This document shows positions 24,640-34,995 of a stretch of 64,000 bases of DNA, piece by piece (position 1 is the stretch's first letter; every line of letters starts with the position of its first letter). The stretch covers positions 47,069,114 to 47,133,113 of the forward strand of contig NC_059079.1 in the NCBI RefSeq assembly GCF_020497125.1, written 5' to 3'. A program made the position numbers and the translations under genes. The notes under the pieces were generated by a model. That model saw nothing but the letters and a program-made list of their open reading frames with translations. It was not told the origin of the DNA and searched no databases. The DNA is from Mauremys mutica (Eukaryota > Chordata > Testudines > Geoemydidae).

Positions 24640-26340
24640 CAAAAGCAGCTTTTTGATCCAGTCAGTGACAAGATTGTTAGTAACTTTATTGTCAAGCCTG
24701 GTTTCCTTCTTAACTGCTACGCATGAGTGCTGATTTTATTCTTTATTAGATGGTTTCATGCCTTTTGACATAAGGCAACTTAGTCTTTCCATCTCCATCT
24801 GTCCAATGTCATATTTCTTGCTCTGTTATAGTCTGTTTCCATGACAGTGAAATCTTCACAATGGTTCATGTGTCATCTGTTGTCCTCTTTTCCATCTTTC
24901 ACCACATGGTACCCAGTCAAGTGCATGCCTAGGAATAGTTGTGATATCTGTACAACATATCCAAACCACTTCAGCCTTCTTTCTCAAATGATTGTCTGCA
25001 GTCTAGTGGCCAGTCCTGTGTAATACATCAATGTTGGCTACTTTATCCCATCAGCGGACACTACGTATTTTTTACAAGCATCTTTGATGGAGTGAATAAG
25101 GTTTCTGTTGTGGATTTCTAGCATTTGAAACCTTTTGGGAAGCATACAACAATATTGGTCTCAAAATGGCATTGTATAACTGTCTTGGTTTTTGTGTGAA
25201 TCCCCTGATTTTTCCAGACATTTGCCAGCTTTGAAAAGGTTCCACTTGCCTTCCTGATTCTTGCTTTCATCTCTTTATGAAGCTGGCTATCACCACTAAC
25301 TGTATTTCCAGGGCATATAAACTCATTAACCCATGCTGTATTCTTCATTATCCATCACATATGCACAATCATTGCTCACTTCAACAACCATGACTTCTAT
25401 TTTTAGCTGATTCTTAATTCTACTTTGATTTTTAATTCACATTGTGTAGAAGTTCTTCACATAGCAACAGCAGCTGTGTCTAAAACAAAAACATCTGAAA
25501 AGTTGAGATCTTGAAGGTGTCCTGAATGCCTGTAGTCTCCCTTTGATGTTGCTTTTCACATGATTTAATCACAATGTAGAAGAGAAGAGGTGATAAAATG
25601 CATCCCTGTCTCATTCCAGTGATAATATTAAACCAGTCAGTCAATCTCCCTACTTTGTCCTTACACAGCATTTTGGAACTTCATATAGCATCTTAACCAG
25701 TAACATGATCTTCCTAGGAAGTCCATATTGGTGCAAGATCTTCCATAGTGACTCTATTAATGCAGTCAAAATGCTTTGGTGAAATCTATAAAGTTCAAGA
25801 GTAACTCTTTTCTGATAAGCAAGACCTTGAAGAGAAACTGCTTTCTAAATCAATCTTTTCAGTCTAGAACCTGATTGCTCAGTATGCAGTTTTTTCATCA
25901 ATGACGAGTTTGAGTCTGTTCAATAGTACACTACAGAACACTTTTCCAGATACTAAAAATGGCATTATTCTTCACCTTTTGGTTTCCTTTCTTTGGTAGT
26001 TTGCAGATCAAACCTTTCTTCCAAGCAGAATTTTTTTCTCCCAGACTATATTACAAAAAAAAATTATGTATTTCATATTTACATATATCTTGAAACTCAC
26101 TGCAGAATGCATCTTTTACTTGTTCATTATGGTCACTGGGAGTGGAACACTGGTTGAGAATTACTTTACCATGATTTGTAACAAAACATGCTCTTATAAT
26201 TCTTGAGTTAACTGGTTCCCACACCATTAGATATTGTATTGCCTTTTTATTAAAGAGTACTCAGAGTGTCATCTTGCCTTCCTGAATATACTACTTGATA
26301 CCATCTGAATGGATTCTTCCATACCCAGTCCATCTCATTT
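24640..26340 (-). pseudogene. RTE-like LINE relic (EN, RT and C-terminal tail), minus strand
   Basis: Reading right to left, an AP-endonuclease start appears near 26,335 (MSEMRWTGYGRI, the SE.RW.G.G motif), then WEPVNSRIIRA near 26,215. A thumb-side WKKGLICKLPKKG follows near 26,000, RT motif A as NFIDFTKAF near 25,785, and GMRQGCILSPLLF within 25,480-25,671. A remnant of the catalytic DD box near 25,490 reads FSDV, so it is inactive. Then come the fingerprint MKARIRKASGTFSKLANVW (25,118-25,348) and the RRLKWFG tail near 24,950. Order and motifs match RTE/BovB-type LINEs. It has many frameshifts and stops and lacks several hundred codons, so it is a dead, internally deleted copy. Confidence 0.75.
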
Positions 26341-29300
26341 CACTCATTCCAAGATTTAGTAATAATTAACTGAATCACTTCTGAAACTGAGTGAAGTAGT
26401 TAAAGTGTCCCATATGGGTCTCACATTCCAGCACCAGATTCTAGTTTTAGCTATTAGGATCTCTTGTTTCAGGCAATGAACATTTAAAGAATTGCATTCC
26501 TCAGTGAGATGGGGCTGCACAAATTCATTTTAAAGGCCTTCACATTTAACTTCTTATAACCTGAGAAGTATTTCTTCTATGTGGTTGAAATTATACCTTT
26601 TATTGGGGGGAAGGATTAATCACAAAAACATCCAGGAGGGATTGTTATTGCTTTGTGATGGAAACTGAGCTTAGAAAGAAAGCTCTAAACTTACCTATGA
26701 GTCATGACCAATGCCTCTATAATTCAGTTTCCTATTTCATTAAGTATATTTAACCATGCATAATTAACAAGTAATATGAAGCGAAAGCATGGGCTTAAGC
26801 TTTAAACTAAAGGGAATGAATTCTGAATCAAGTTTTTAAATGAGAATTTCAATTATTAGAAAGCCTGCAGGGAGCAGGGAAAAATTGCTGTGAACCCCTA
26901 ACAAGCTTCTTCTACTTACTTGCCCTGATCTTGTCTCTCTTCTCATACACTGAGAGTTTAATGGGCTGAATCTGACTTTTTACTTTATTTTTGATTGCTC
27001 ATGCAACTTCTTGTATTCTAGGAATCTCTTAGTACAAAACTAATTAATAACCACACATGCTTAGAAGATAGTGTCATGCTAGATCCTAGCCAATTACTAG
27101 AGTTAGATCATGCCCCTAAAACACAAATACAAAAGAGTAGGAGCTAGGAAACTCCATTAAATTCCGCTTGCTGATTTTCCCCTGAATTCTTTTGCGGGCA
27201 GGCTTTGCCTCTCACTCCCCATTGCTTGTGAAAGAATCAAGGAGTTTGGCCCTTACACCCAGAGCTTAACATTGAATATGGACCCCCCTTCAATTTTGCC
27301 TCCCCCTCCCACCTCCAAAACAGCACAAGTACACAGAAGCTATACTGTAAGGGACCTCACAGCTAGTATCCACTTCTGGGACTTGGCTTGCTCAGCACAG
27401 ATGAGGCTGGGTTGTTCCACTTTCTAAAGAGTGGGGAAGATGATTTATGCTCTACCTCTGACCCATCCATTTCCCACATTCAGATCACTGGGACTATGAA
27501 AAAATGTGTTCTAGAGAGCCAGGAAAGAGGGGATGTTGTGAAGAAATTACTTATCCTCCTTTCCATGTGGCGGGAGGAAGATCCATGTCTGAAGATTCCC
27601 CAGAATTCAATCTGGCCACTAGTTTTGTTATAGAGCTCTTTTTCCTCTCATCTTTTTTCTGTAGATATTTCTTTAAAGGAAAAATCACCACCAGCACCAC
27701 ATTAAACTTTTAGAAGAATTACTTCAGCCAGCTTTAAGGCAGAGGCTCTAATGAGCTGTTTAGGGCTATATCATTTGTGGTTTGCTCATTTGTGGCATTA
27801 TCTTTCAAGCCTGCTCTATGCACAACTTCCATGGCCTACAAGGTAAATTCTGGTGCTCCAGTCCAAGAATAAGGAAGGACTGAGATGTCCACATTGCTAA
27901 CTTTCCCCTTGTAGAAGAATTTCCAATGAGGCTGTGCATGGATAGGGCCCTGCTGGGTTTGGGGATGGGGTTGAAAGGGAGAGGGAAATGGACTGCTCAC
28001 TTTTATGGCAATCTCCCATGCAGAACCCCCAGCTTTCCGCATAAAATCCAGGAATGAATGATCTTTTGGTCAGCTGGAAGGGGAAACAGCAAATGGCAGC
28101 ACTGCTGCTGCCGCCGGAATAATTGCTGTCAAGGCCAAGGAATTCTAAGATGGCACTCTCCATATAAACCCATTTTGGTTTCCATGGATCTAGTAGGGTG
28201 CATGGGCACTTCCTCTTGGATACTTAAAATTTTAGGGCTTTTCCTCTACAAACTAAATGCCCTTTTAATTCCCACCCTCTTGTGGCAATGCTTTACATGG
28301 AACTTCATGAGGCAACCCTTGAAATTTGTGTGAGCTGTTCTTCTGGCCTGCTGTGAGTTCAGCACACAGAGAGAGAGCTGGCAGGATTGGGCTCTTTGTT
28401 CGGTCCAAAATACTAAAGCCTTTTTGACAACTCTGACTTGGAAATAAGAGTTCCTGAGATTTAGTACAAGGATTGGATACAGATTGCTTACACAGGTCTC
28501 AAACTGTGTCCAAAAGAGGTTTGATTAGGAGAGCAACTAGGATATGAGGCAAGGTCTTGAGATTTTCAAAGACAAATGGCAGATGGGTTCTTCAACTCCC
28601 AGAGAGAATGACTAGGACTAACTGCCCATTAGTGCCTAAATGGATAGGAAAAAGTGACCCAGGAGCATCAGAGAAAAAGGAACGTAAATTACAGGCTTTT
28701 TCTTTTAACGCGGCTCATTTAAAAAATTCAAATAGTTAGCATACTTCCCCAAAATAGAAAGCTTCCTCAATTTTATAATTACTACTTTTATTTATTGCTA
28801 TGATAGGAATTGATCTTGCTACTTTATTTTGCAAGAGAATCCTGTTAGAAATGGCAGCTCAGCATCTCATTTTCCGAAACAGAAGGCCCTGAATGCCCTC
28901 AAAATTCCCCACTTACTAGAAAGCAGCATTTACATTTCCTCTAACAATGGCCAATACCTGAAGTTTAAGAGAAGGGGAGGGATCGCCCATATAATCCCAA
29001 GCAGTTATGAAGTATTATAGATGGAGGAGGGCAGAATTACCTGATTCTCACTGGCAATTGGATTATACCCTGGGGCATAGGATTCGATCACTCTACCTTT
29101 ATTTTAACTTGCAGAATTAAAGATGATACTAATGATTGATATTAATTTTAAAAAAAGCCAGATGCAATAGTCACTGCGGCCTATATTACAACAGTAAATA
29201 CCACAGGCTGACTGTGGGCAACATGACATCCTTCCTTTTCCAAGTTTTGAGCCAGCAACTCAGAAAGAAGTCATTTAAGTTTATTACAAATATTGAAGAT

Positions 29301-29376
29301 TTTAGAGCTATCAATAAAACTTTAGGCCAGTAAAGAGAGATAGCGATAGATGTTTTTCAATCAGACAAGCATTAAG
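26341..29376. other. Unassigned DNA
   Basis: About 3 kb in which I recognise no gene and no named repeat. Slightly GC-richer patches occur at 27,180-27,330 and 27,900-28,130. Several overlapping 60-90-codon frames near 27,388-28,333 exist on both strands without motifs. Confidence 0.45.
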
Positions 29377-29478
29377 GTGGAATTTTCAAGAAGCTTAAGA
29401 GATTTAGGCACCCAATTCCCTTTGATTTTCAGAAGGAGGTGGATGCTTAGCTCCCATAGGCCCCTTTGAAAATCCCAG
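29377..29478. repeat. Palindromic MITE (ggattttcaaa family)
   Basis: The left arm ggaattttcaagaagc and the right arm ccctttgaaaatccc are inverted. The interior ggcacccaattccc is shared with relatives. Confidence 0.65.
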
Positions 29479-30693
29479 CATAAAATATCTGATTGAGCAC
29501 CCATTATGTAGATTAAACAATATTTTATAATAATGTGCAAATATTTGGTTCAGTGGTTGGAATCTGAGCAAGTAAGCCCTAAATCAGCACCTCTGGAACA
29601 ACACTAAGAAGTGCTGTATTAATTTTCAATACCATTGTGATAGAATGAGGGAGATGAAAATATGAGATCTGAGACCATAAAACCAGGAGAACTAAAAAAA
29701 GTCTTCTTTATGTTTCAGTGCATTGATTTCTGTATTGTATCTAACTTCCAGCACTCTGAATAAACACCTGAACTGGAATGTGGTATGTTCTACGGAAGGC
29801 TGAACAGCAGGATGTATTGAGGACAGCTGTCCATACCTGCTAAGATTTCAGCTTGCATTAGCCAGCCAGTTGGGGGTTTTGTTAGCAAAAGAAGATATTA
29901 GGGCTAAACCGATTAATGTAATCTCTATAGTTGTCTCCTCATCCTCTCTTGTCCACCCCCTCCCATTTTCCAGACTATTTTTGAAATAACATGCACTCAG
30001 CACTAAACAGAGTGTCTTTGCCTATCACAATGTCACCAGCACACTGAAGATCTGCTCAGAATGTAAACACCAGATGCTAGGCAGTTCTTCCCTTGAAACA
30101 TAGATCAAGGGACATTGCAAACACATACAATGTACTTTCCTTTCAAATATTCCACTGAACTCTGCAGAGACTTTTAAAAGCTAGGCTTGCTGCTACTGTG
30201 CCTTCAGCAAAGTCTCTTGAGGTTTCAAATTTACTTTTCATTTTCTTCCAGCAGGAGAGGCAGGTGCCAGATAAGTGGCAGTACAAGGCTTATATTCACA
30301 TTATATTATCCTGAACTTCTTGAGCAGCCAATTCAGCAGGTGCAGGATGATATGCTTATGGGCGTCTGTCAGTTAAGTTAAGGGGAAGGCAAACTATTTA
30401 TTTTTTTCTTGAGCTTGCCACATTTGGCTATGAACAGCTTTTTTTATTTGCATTATAGAAACCTCTGGAGCATCAATTCTAGTTCCATCACAGTAGAACT
30501 CTAACTAATGTCTTAGATGAAATAATTCTTGGGGAAAGCTTCCTGAACCAGCTGCAACCTTGTTATTGGAATTTCAACTAAAGAGCTGTGAACTGAGAGT
30601 GTGACTGACATACAGTGAGCACCTTCTTAGGTATGGATAAAGTGTCTGTAGCAACATGTTATGATATTTTATTTATTTTGATTATTACACATA
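29479..30693. other. Unassigned DNA
   Basis: No gene or named repeat recognised. Confidence 0.45.
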
Positions 30694-30880
30694 TGGCCTG
30701 TCTATATCAGGGAAATTTCTACCATTACAGATACGTGATGTAGATGTACTTGTGCCAAGTTCTAAGGTAGAGACGATGCCCTGCACAACTGCAAGCCCTC
30801 CATCACACCACTGCAAAACACTGGAGTTTTCTATGTTGTAGTGACACTGGGTACAAATATCCCCAGTATAGATAAGCCCT
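30694..30880. repeat. MITE with inverted ends (ggcctgtctatatcaggg)
   Basis: The left end ggcctgtctatatcaggga matches the reverse complement of the right end (cccagtataga taagccct) with a few mismatches. The interior has no coding capacity. Confidence 0.6.
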
Positions 30881-31779
30881 TATTCATTGCCTGTCCACGG
30901 CCCAAGCTATTTTTAACTCTTACTGACATAGGGAAAAAGACAAACACACACTTGCTCCTATGACAGTAACCTGCCATTCTATTTTAACATTTTTTAAAAT
31001 TTATGCATTAGTTTTTGTGTATTAACCATAAAGGTCTGTCTTCAACTTATTCTTAAGGCCCTGACCCTGGAACGGACTCCATGTGGCTGAACCACTGTGC
31101 CTGTCCAGTATCCCATTGAAGTCAACCTGGCACTGTAATCAAATAAAAAAAATTCAGTGATCTGCAGACTAGAACCTAAAAAGGTTTGTTTTTCCCCGAA
31201 CAAAAGGAGCATTTGAAATCAGATCTGAAGCCCACTGAAGCCACTGGAAGGGCTCGGAGTTCAGGCCCTTAGGGAAAGAGGGAGGAACGTTCATAAATTT
31301 ATGAAGAATGCCTTTGAATAAAAATACAAAACCTTATTTTTTAAGAGAAAAAGAGACTATGAAATTATATCTACTTTTGGCATTGGCTTATGTGAACTAG
31401 GATAAATTATGCTGTGAAAAAGCAAGCTCGCAATAGTAAGATATTTCAAGATATGGTTTAGAGAATCTAGTTTAAAAATATCACTAGGAAACCTACTGGA
31501 ATGAACACCTGTCAGACTCTGAATAGCATACTTCTGAACACTTGAGTTTGGAAGCATCTTTTCCATGTTAATTGACAAACTTCCATCTGGGATAGCTGGC
31601 ATAAGAGATTGTAGGATGTTTTCTTAAACAAGTAGTATGGAAGATGAAAGTGGGTCCAGTTTTTGAAGAACTAATCTCTGCTCTCCAAAGTTATCAAGAA
31701 TAGGAGGTAAGGAGAGAGAAAGTTTTATTTCATCCATTGCTCTTTATTTTCAAGGACTAAGGACATTCTTACTAGAAGG
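30881..31779. other. Unassigned DNA with a diffuse MITE
   Basis: 31,057-31,137 (gccctgaccctggaacgg...cccattgaagtcaacc) resembles the ccattgacttcaatggg class of palindromic repeats. The rest is unassigned. The 81-codon minus-strand frame at 31,357-31,602 has no motif. Confidence 0.4.
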
Positions 31780-32045
31780 CCGGAGACTGAGTGTGGCTAT
31801 GTGGCACTTCAGATTGAATTAGCCTTGTCAACACTGGTTCTCCACTTGTAAGGTAACTCCCTTCTCTTTATGTGCCAATATATTTATGCCTGAATCTGTA
31901 ATTTTCACTCCATGCATCTGAAGAAATGTTTTTTTTCTTTTACCCATGGAAGCTTATGCCCAAATAAATCTGCTAGTCTTTAAGGTACTACCGCACTCCT
32001 CGTTGTTTTAGTGGATACAGACTAACACGACTACCCCTCTAATAC
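31780..32045 (+). mobile_element. Penelope-like element 3'-end fragment (probable)
   Basis: The sequence ends with gaagcttatgcccaaataaa, tctgctagtctttaaggt, actcctcgttgttttag and gatacagactaacacgac. From memory, this string of blocks is the 3' end of an abundant sauropsid retroelement usually assigned to Penelope-like elements. It has no coding capacity. Family assignment is from recall; a nucleotide search would settle it. Confidence 0.55.
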
Positions 32046-32502
32046 TTGATCATTGTTTATTAGACAGACTATAGCTTACTTGATCTCCTGTCATGTTACA
32101 CCAGCTTTGTGACCATGGCCAGCCCTCCCTACTCCCCATTGCTGAGTTCAGAAGAGACAGTGGAGAGGAGACTGAAGCAGAGAAGCAAATTCACTGTACC
32201 TGTCTCTTGATCACTTTAAGTAAAATCACATTTCTTCCCCTCTCCTTTCCGCTCCCTGAAAACCATGCTTAGACTTCTCATCCTCCTCCAACCAACTTAA
32301 ACATCCCTATGTCTCTCTCCTTCAACCATCATTAGATCCAGCTTCTGCTGCTATTCATGACACATATACACCTTCCCTCGTCACTTCTCCACCTCCCTGC
32401 TCCTGCCCTCCATTCCCAGCTTCTTCGCTATGATCAGCATTGGTGGTCCCAGTCCCAGTAATCTTCTTGCCCTCAGTCAGTACCCTATTTCAGTCCTCCT
32501 TC
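32046..32502. other. Unassigned, pyrimidine-rich DNA
   Basis: 32,225-32,502 is strongly C/T-biased on the plus strand. No gene recognised. Confidence 0.45.
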
Positions 32503-32507
32503 CTCCC
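32503..32507 (+). repeat. Target-site duplication CTCCC, left
   Basis: CTCCC directly before TGTAGCGGG. The region is pyrimidine-rich, so a chance match is possible. Confidence 0.55.
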
Positions 32508-32510
32508 TGT

Positions 32511-32560
32511 AGCGGGCCGATGTGGCTCCCCTCCTCCCTGGGGAGGGTTGAGCCCCGGAC
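32511..32560 (+). repeat. 50-bp direct repeat, copy 1
   Basis: agcgggccgatgtggctccc ... gagccccggac. It matches copy 2 at 33,422-33,471 at 46 of 50 positions by eye; the starts are 911 bp apart. Confidence 0.85.
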
Positions 32561-32627
32561 ACAGGAAGGGGCGGGGCTACAGAGTGGTGAGCCCGCCCCT
32601 CAGAGGGTCAGGCGGCGACCCGGAAGG

Positions 32628-32637
32628 ATAAAAGCCG
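32628..32637 (+). promoter_or_regulatory. TATA box in the GC-rich element
   Basis: gataaaagcc within GC-rich DNA, about 25 bp upstream of the 140-codon open frame. The position is that of a core promoter, but activity is unknown. Confidence 0.5.
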
Positions 32638-32652
32638 GCCATTCCAGCTCAG

Positions 32653-33075
32653 TTGGCGCCCAGCCACTGCGGGGAGCAGACCTGCCTGAGGGAGCTCCTG
32701 ACGGGGGAAGCCGCTGGAGTCCAGGGCAACTGCCCGGACTGGCTGGAGATCCCCCTCGCTCGCTACTGGGAAGACCTGCCGGAGCTTCCCCACACCATCT
32801 ACGAGGAGGAGCCACCAGGAACTTCCCCGCTACCTTGCTGTTACCCCGAGGAACCCCCGGAGCAGAATTGGCCAGAGTTCCCAGAGGAACTACCAGATCT
32901 ACCCCCCAGCCCGGGCTGTGAGGAACCCATGCAGTGGGACTTCCCGGGACTGGATGCCGTGGACCAGGTAGGACCCGAGGGGGATATTGGAAGTGGCCCG
33001 GGGGCAGCCGACCTCAGTCAGGCTGCTGACCAGACAATACCCATGTCAGTGTGTTGCGGTCAGGATCCCCACTGA
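32653..33075 (+). CDS. Hypothetical 140-codon frame in the GC-rich element, rich in Pro, Glu and Leu
   Basis: The frame opens at a TTG, not an ATG, and ends with a TGA after GQDPH. The product is acidic and proline-rich, with repeated PEEP/PEELP-like segments: ARYWEDLPELPHTIYEEEP near residues 36-54, then CCYPEEPPEQNWPEFPEELP and a C-terminal AVDQVGPEGDIGSG. There is no transmembrane segment, zinc knuckle or protease motif. The GAG|GTAGGA-like context at about 32,966 (gaccaggtaggac) could be a splice donor, in which case the real product would be an exon fused to something downstream. It may be non-coding, since long frames are common in GC-rich DNA and an overlapping 163-codon frame runs in another phase at 32,430-32,921. 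Confidence 0.3.
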   Translation: MAPSHCGEQTCLRELLTGEAAGVQGNCPDWLEIPLARYWEDLPELPHTIYEEEPPGTSPLPCCYPEEPPEQNWPEFPEELPDLPPSPGCEEPMQWDFPGLDAVDQVGPEGDIGSGPGAADLSQAADQTIPMSVCCGQDPH

Positions 33076-33189
33076 CCGTCAGCGGTAACGACCGCTGCCT
33101 AGGGCCCTGGGCCGGGACACAGTGGAGTGGGTGGGCCTGTGTCCCCCCTGCCACCCCACTCACGGGTGGCAGTTATCCCCCTCACCTCA

Positions 33190-33345
33190 CTGCTCAGCCT
33201 GCTGCAAGAGGCCTGAGCTCCCCTTGTACTGTTTACTGCTCAGCCCTGCTACAAGAGGCCTGAGCTCCCCTTGTACTGTTTACTGCTCAGCCCTACTACA
33301 AGAGGCCTGAGCTCCCCTTGTACTGTTTCCTGCTCCGCCTTACAG
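33190..33345 (+). repeat. 46-47-bp tandem repeats, three copies plus a partial
   Basis: Copies start at 33,190, 33,236, 33,283 and (partial) 33,330. The unit is ctgctcagccctgctacaag followed by aggcctgagctccccttgta and ctgttta. Copies differ at only a few positions, implying recent expansion or ongoing homogenisation. Confidence 0.9.
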
Positions 33346-33421
33346 CCAAAGGCCGGAGCCCCAGTAGACTCTGACTCTGTTGTCTAGCCTTAAAGGGACA
33401 GGGCAGAGCCCACATGAGACC

Positions 33422-33471
33422 AGCGGGCCGGTGTGGCTCCCCTCCTCCCCTCGGAGGGTTGAGCCCCGGAC
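33422..33471 (+). repeat. 50-bp direct repeat, copy 2
   Basis: agcgggccggtgtggctccc ... gagccccggac, matching 32,511-32,560. A purine-rich stretch (aaagggacagggcagag) lies about 40 bp upstream, where a polypurine tract would sit if these were terminal repeats. Confidence 0.85.
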
Positions 33472-33484
33472 GCACCCCGTTGCA

Positions 33485-33489
33485 CTCCC
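33485..33489 (+). repeat. Target-site duplication CTCCC, right
   Basis: CTCCC directly after the terminal TTGCA. Confidence 0.55.
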
Positions 33490-33504
33490 CAACTCCAGTA
33501 AATT

Positions 33505-33522
33505 GAAATAGGGCCCTATTTC
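33505..33522. repeat. 18-bp perfect palindrome
   Basis: gaaatagggccctatttc is its own reverse complement. It lies 15 bp beyond the right edge of the GC-rich element. Confidence 0.9.
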
Positions 33523-34839
33523 CCCACCACTGGATTGCAGATGAGTGTGGTTTAAAATAAGCTAGTGGCAATAGAAAGTGAAAGTAGTTTGGGGAGTGGG
33601 GATGCTGCTGGAAGGCTCTGCTGCACAAGGAGCGTTCTGGCTGCATTAAGAATGATAGCAGGATTTAAGAACCATCATCCACCCCACTGCATGTGAACTC
33701 ACCCCACTTACTCTGAGTCACAGTAGGCTCAGTACATGTAAGCGCAGCATAGACATGGCTAATGCAATCTCAGCTCCTTCATTCTGATATACCCATGCAA
33801 CACTATATTGGAGTAACCCCATTTATATCTGGCAAGACAACAGCATAATCCACTCATCTAAGATAATGAAAGTTTCTTTGAAGAGAAAAAACCTCTCTCC
33901 AGTTTTGGTTCCACTCATCTAGGCTCAGCCCTCATGTGGAACTTGGATAGAGGAATATTTAATGGTCAGAAGAAATTAATTTTTTCAGTGTGGAATACAG
34001 AAGCAAATGTATATGTATTTGACAACCACTTTTGCTGCAATAACCCTAATTATGTCACCATTAAAATTTATCACTGATCATCTTAAGGGCACATAATCCA
34101 TATGTAATTCCTTTTACATTATCTGTCTTGCTTAATACTTCCAAAGATTTGCAGCTAGCTCTGTTTTTGGCTACATGACATAACAGATATGCTTAGCCAA
34201 GTAACACTGCATTAATTACTATAATTAATGCAAAGTATGCAAAACCACTACAACTCAAACTACCATGCAGATGATAACCTTTCAGCTGACAATGCAGAAG
34301 TTGACCTTGTCCTGCTTAGTTATGGCAGCTAGAATGCTGAGAGCAGTGTTATATTTCTTGTTACATAGGTAAGGCTTGTTCACAGCTTTTATAATTATGA
34401 TGTGTTCATTCAGTAGCACCTCATAATGCCACTATATTTAAATACCTATTTCTCTAGAAGGCTGCATTTTACAGGAGCTTATGCTGTGCTTAAAATTAAC
34501 ACTGAACATGGACCTCCTGGCAAACTGTGTTGAATCAGTTCAAAGGATGATCTATATTGTTCCCCCTTTCTCCTAACAGTGTTTCTATTTCTTATCATTC
34601 AAAAGTAGACAGATTATAGAAGTGTCATAATTACTGTGTCAGAAACCAAAGCGTCATGAGTAAGGTGTCTAGGGTTTCAGCCTCTTAAGATTGTTCAAAT
34701 ACAAAAACTTCCTTTGCAGCCACAGCTACATTTTTCTCCCCATCCATCCTTAAATTATTACTTGGATCTCACAGACTCCTCCCACCTCGGGTAAATCAGC
34801 AATGTGATTGGATCAACTAGCCTAGGAGGTCCATGTTCT
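33523..34839. other. Unassigned AT-rich DNA
   Basis: No gene or named repeat recognised. Confidence 0.45.
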
Positions 34840-34995
34840 TGTACAAGCTCTGCAATGGGAATGCTGTTTGATCTTTGGCAAGTCACTAATTTATGTCTCA
34901 ATTCCCCATTTATCCCCATACCAGGGGTGATATTGTATCTTATCTTGTAAAATACTTTGAGATCTGCAAGTGATTGATCCCTCATTTTATTATGA
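34840..34995 (+). repeat. MIR-like SINE
   Basis: gatctttggcaagtcactaa, ctcaattccccatttatccc, gtaaaatactttgagatctg: core followed by the A/T-rich MIR tail. Confidence 0.75.

Larger units (their letters stand above)
32508..33484 (+). mobile_element. GC-rich LTR-type element of unknown family
   Basis: It starts TGTAGCGGG and ends CCCGTTGCA, and is flanked by perfect 5-bp direct repeats CTCCC (32,503-32,507; 33,485-33,489), the TG...CA plus 5-bp duplication pattern of LTR integration. It contains a TATA box (ataaaagcc, 32,629), a 140-codon open frame, a tGGCGCCCA stretch at 32,654-32,662 resembling the first bases of a tRNA-Lys primer binding site, 46-47-bp tandem repeats, and 50-bp direct repeats near both ends. 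No gag, protease or pol motif is visible. It may be a solo LTR or a miniature LTR retrotransposon. GC content is far above its surroundings. Confidence 0.65.

Noticed and set aside
27388..28333. Cluster of 60-91-codon frames on both strands as a possible small multi-exon gene
   Set aside because: No consistent splice sites, no conserved domain, and overlapping frames on both strands.
32430..32921. 163-codon frame overlapping the 140-codon frame
   Set aside because: It starts in flanking unique DNA outside the element and crosses the insertion boundary, so it cannot be an ancestral gene of the element.
33190..33345. CRISPR-like repeat array
   Set aside because: The repeats are contiguous without unique spacers, and the genome is clearly vertebrate.
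32508..33484. CpG-island promoter of a host gene
   Set aside because: The GC-rich block has transposon-type ends and target duplications, and no host exon is seen nearby. A promoter role is not excluded but is not needed to explain the composition.
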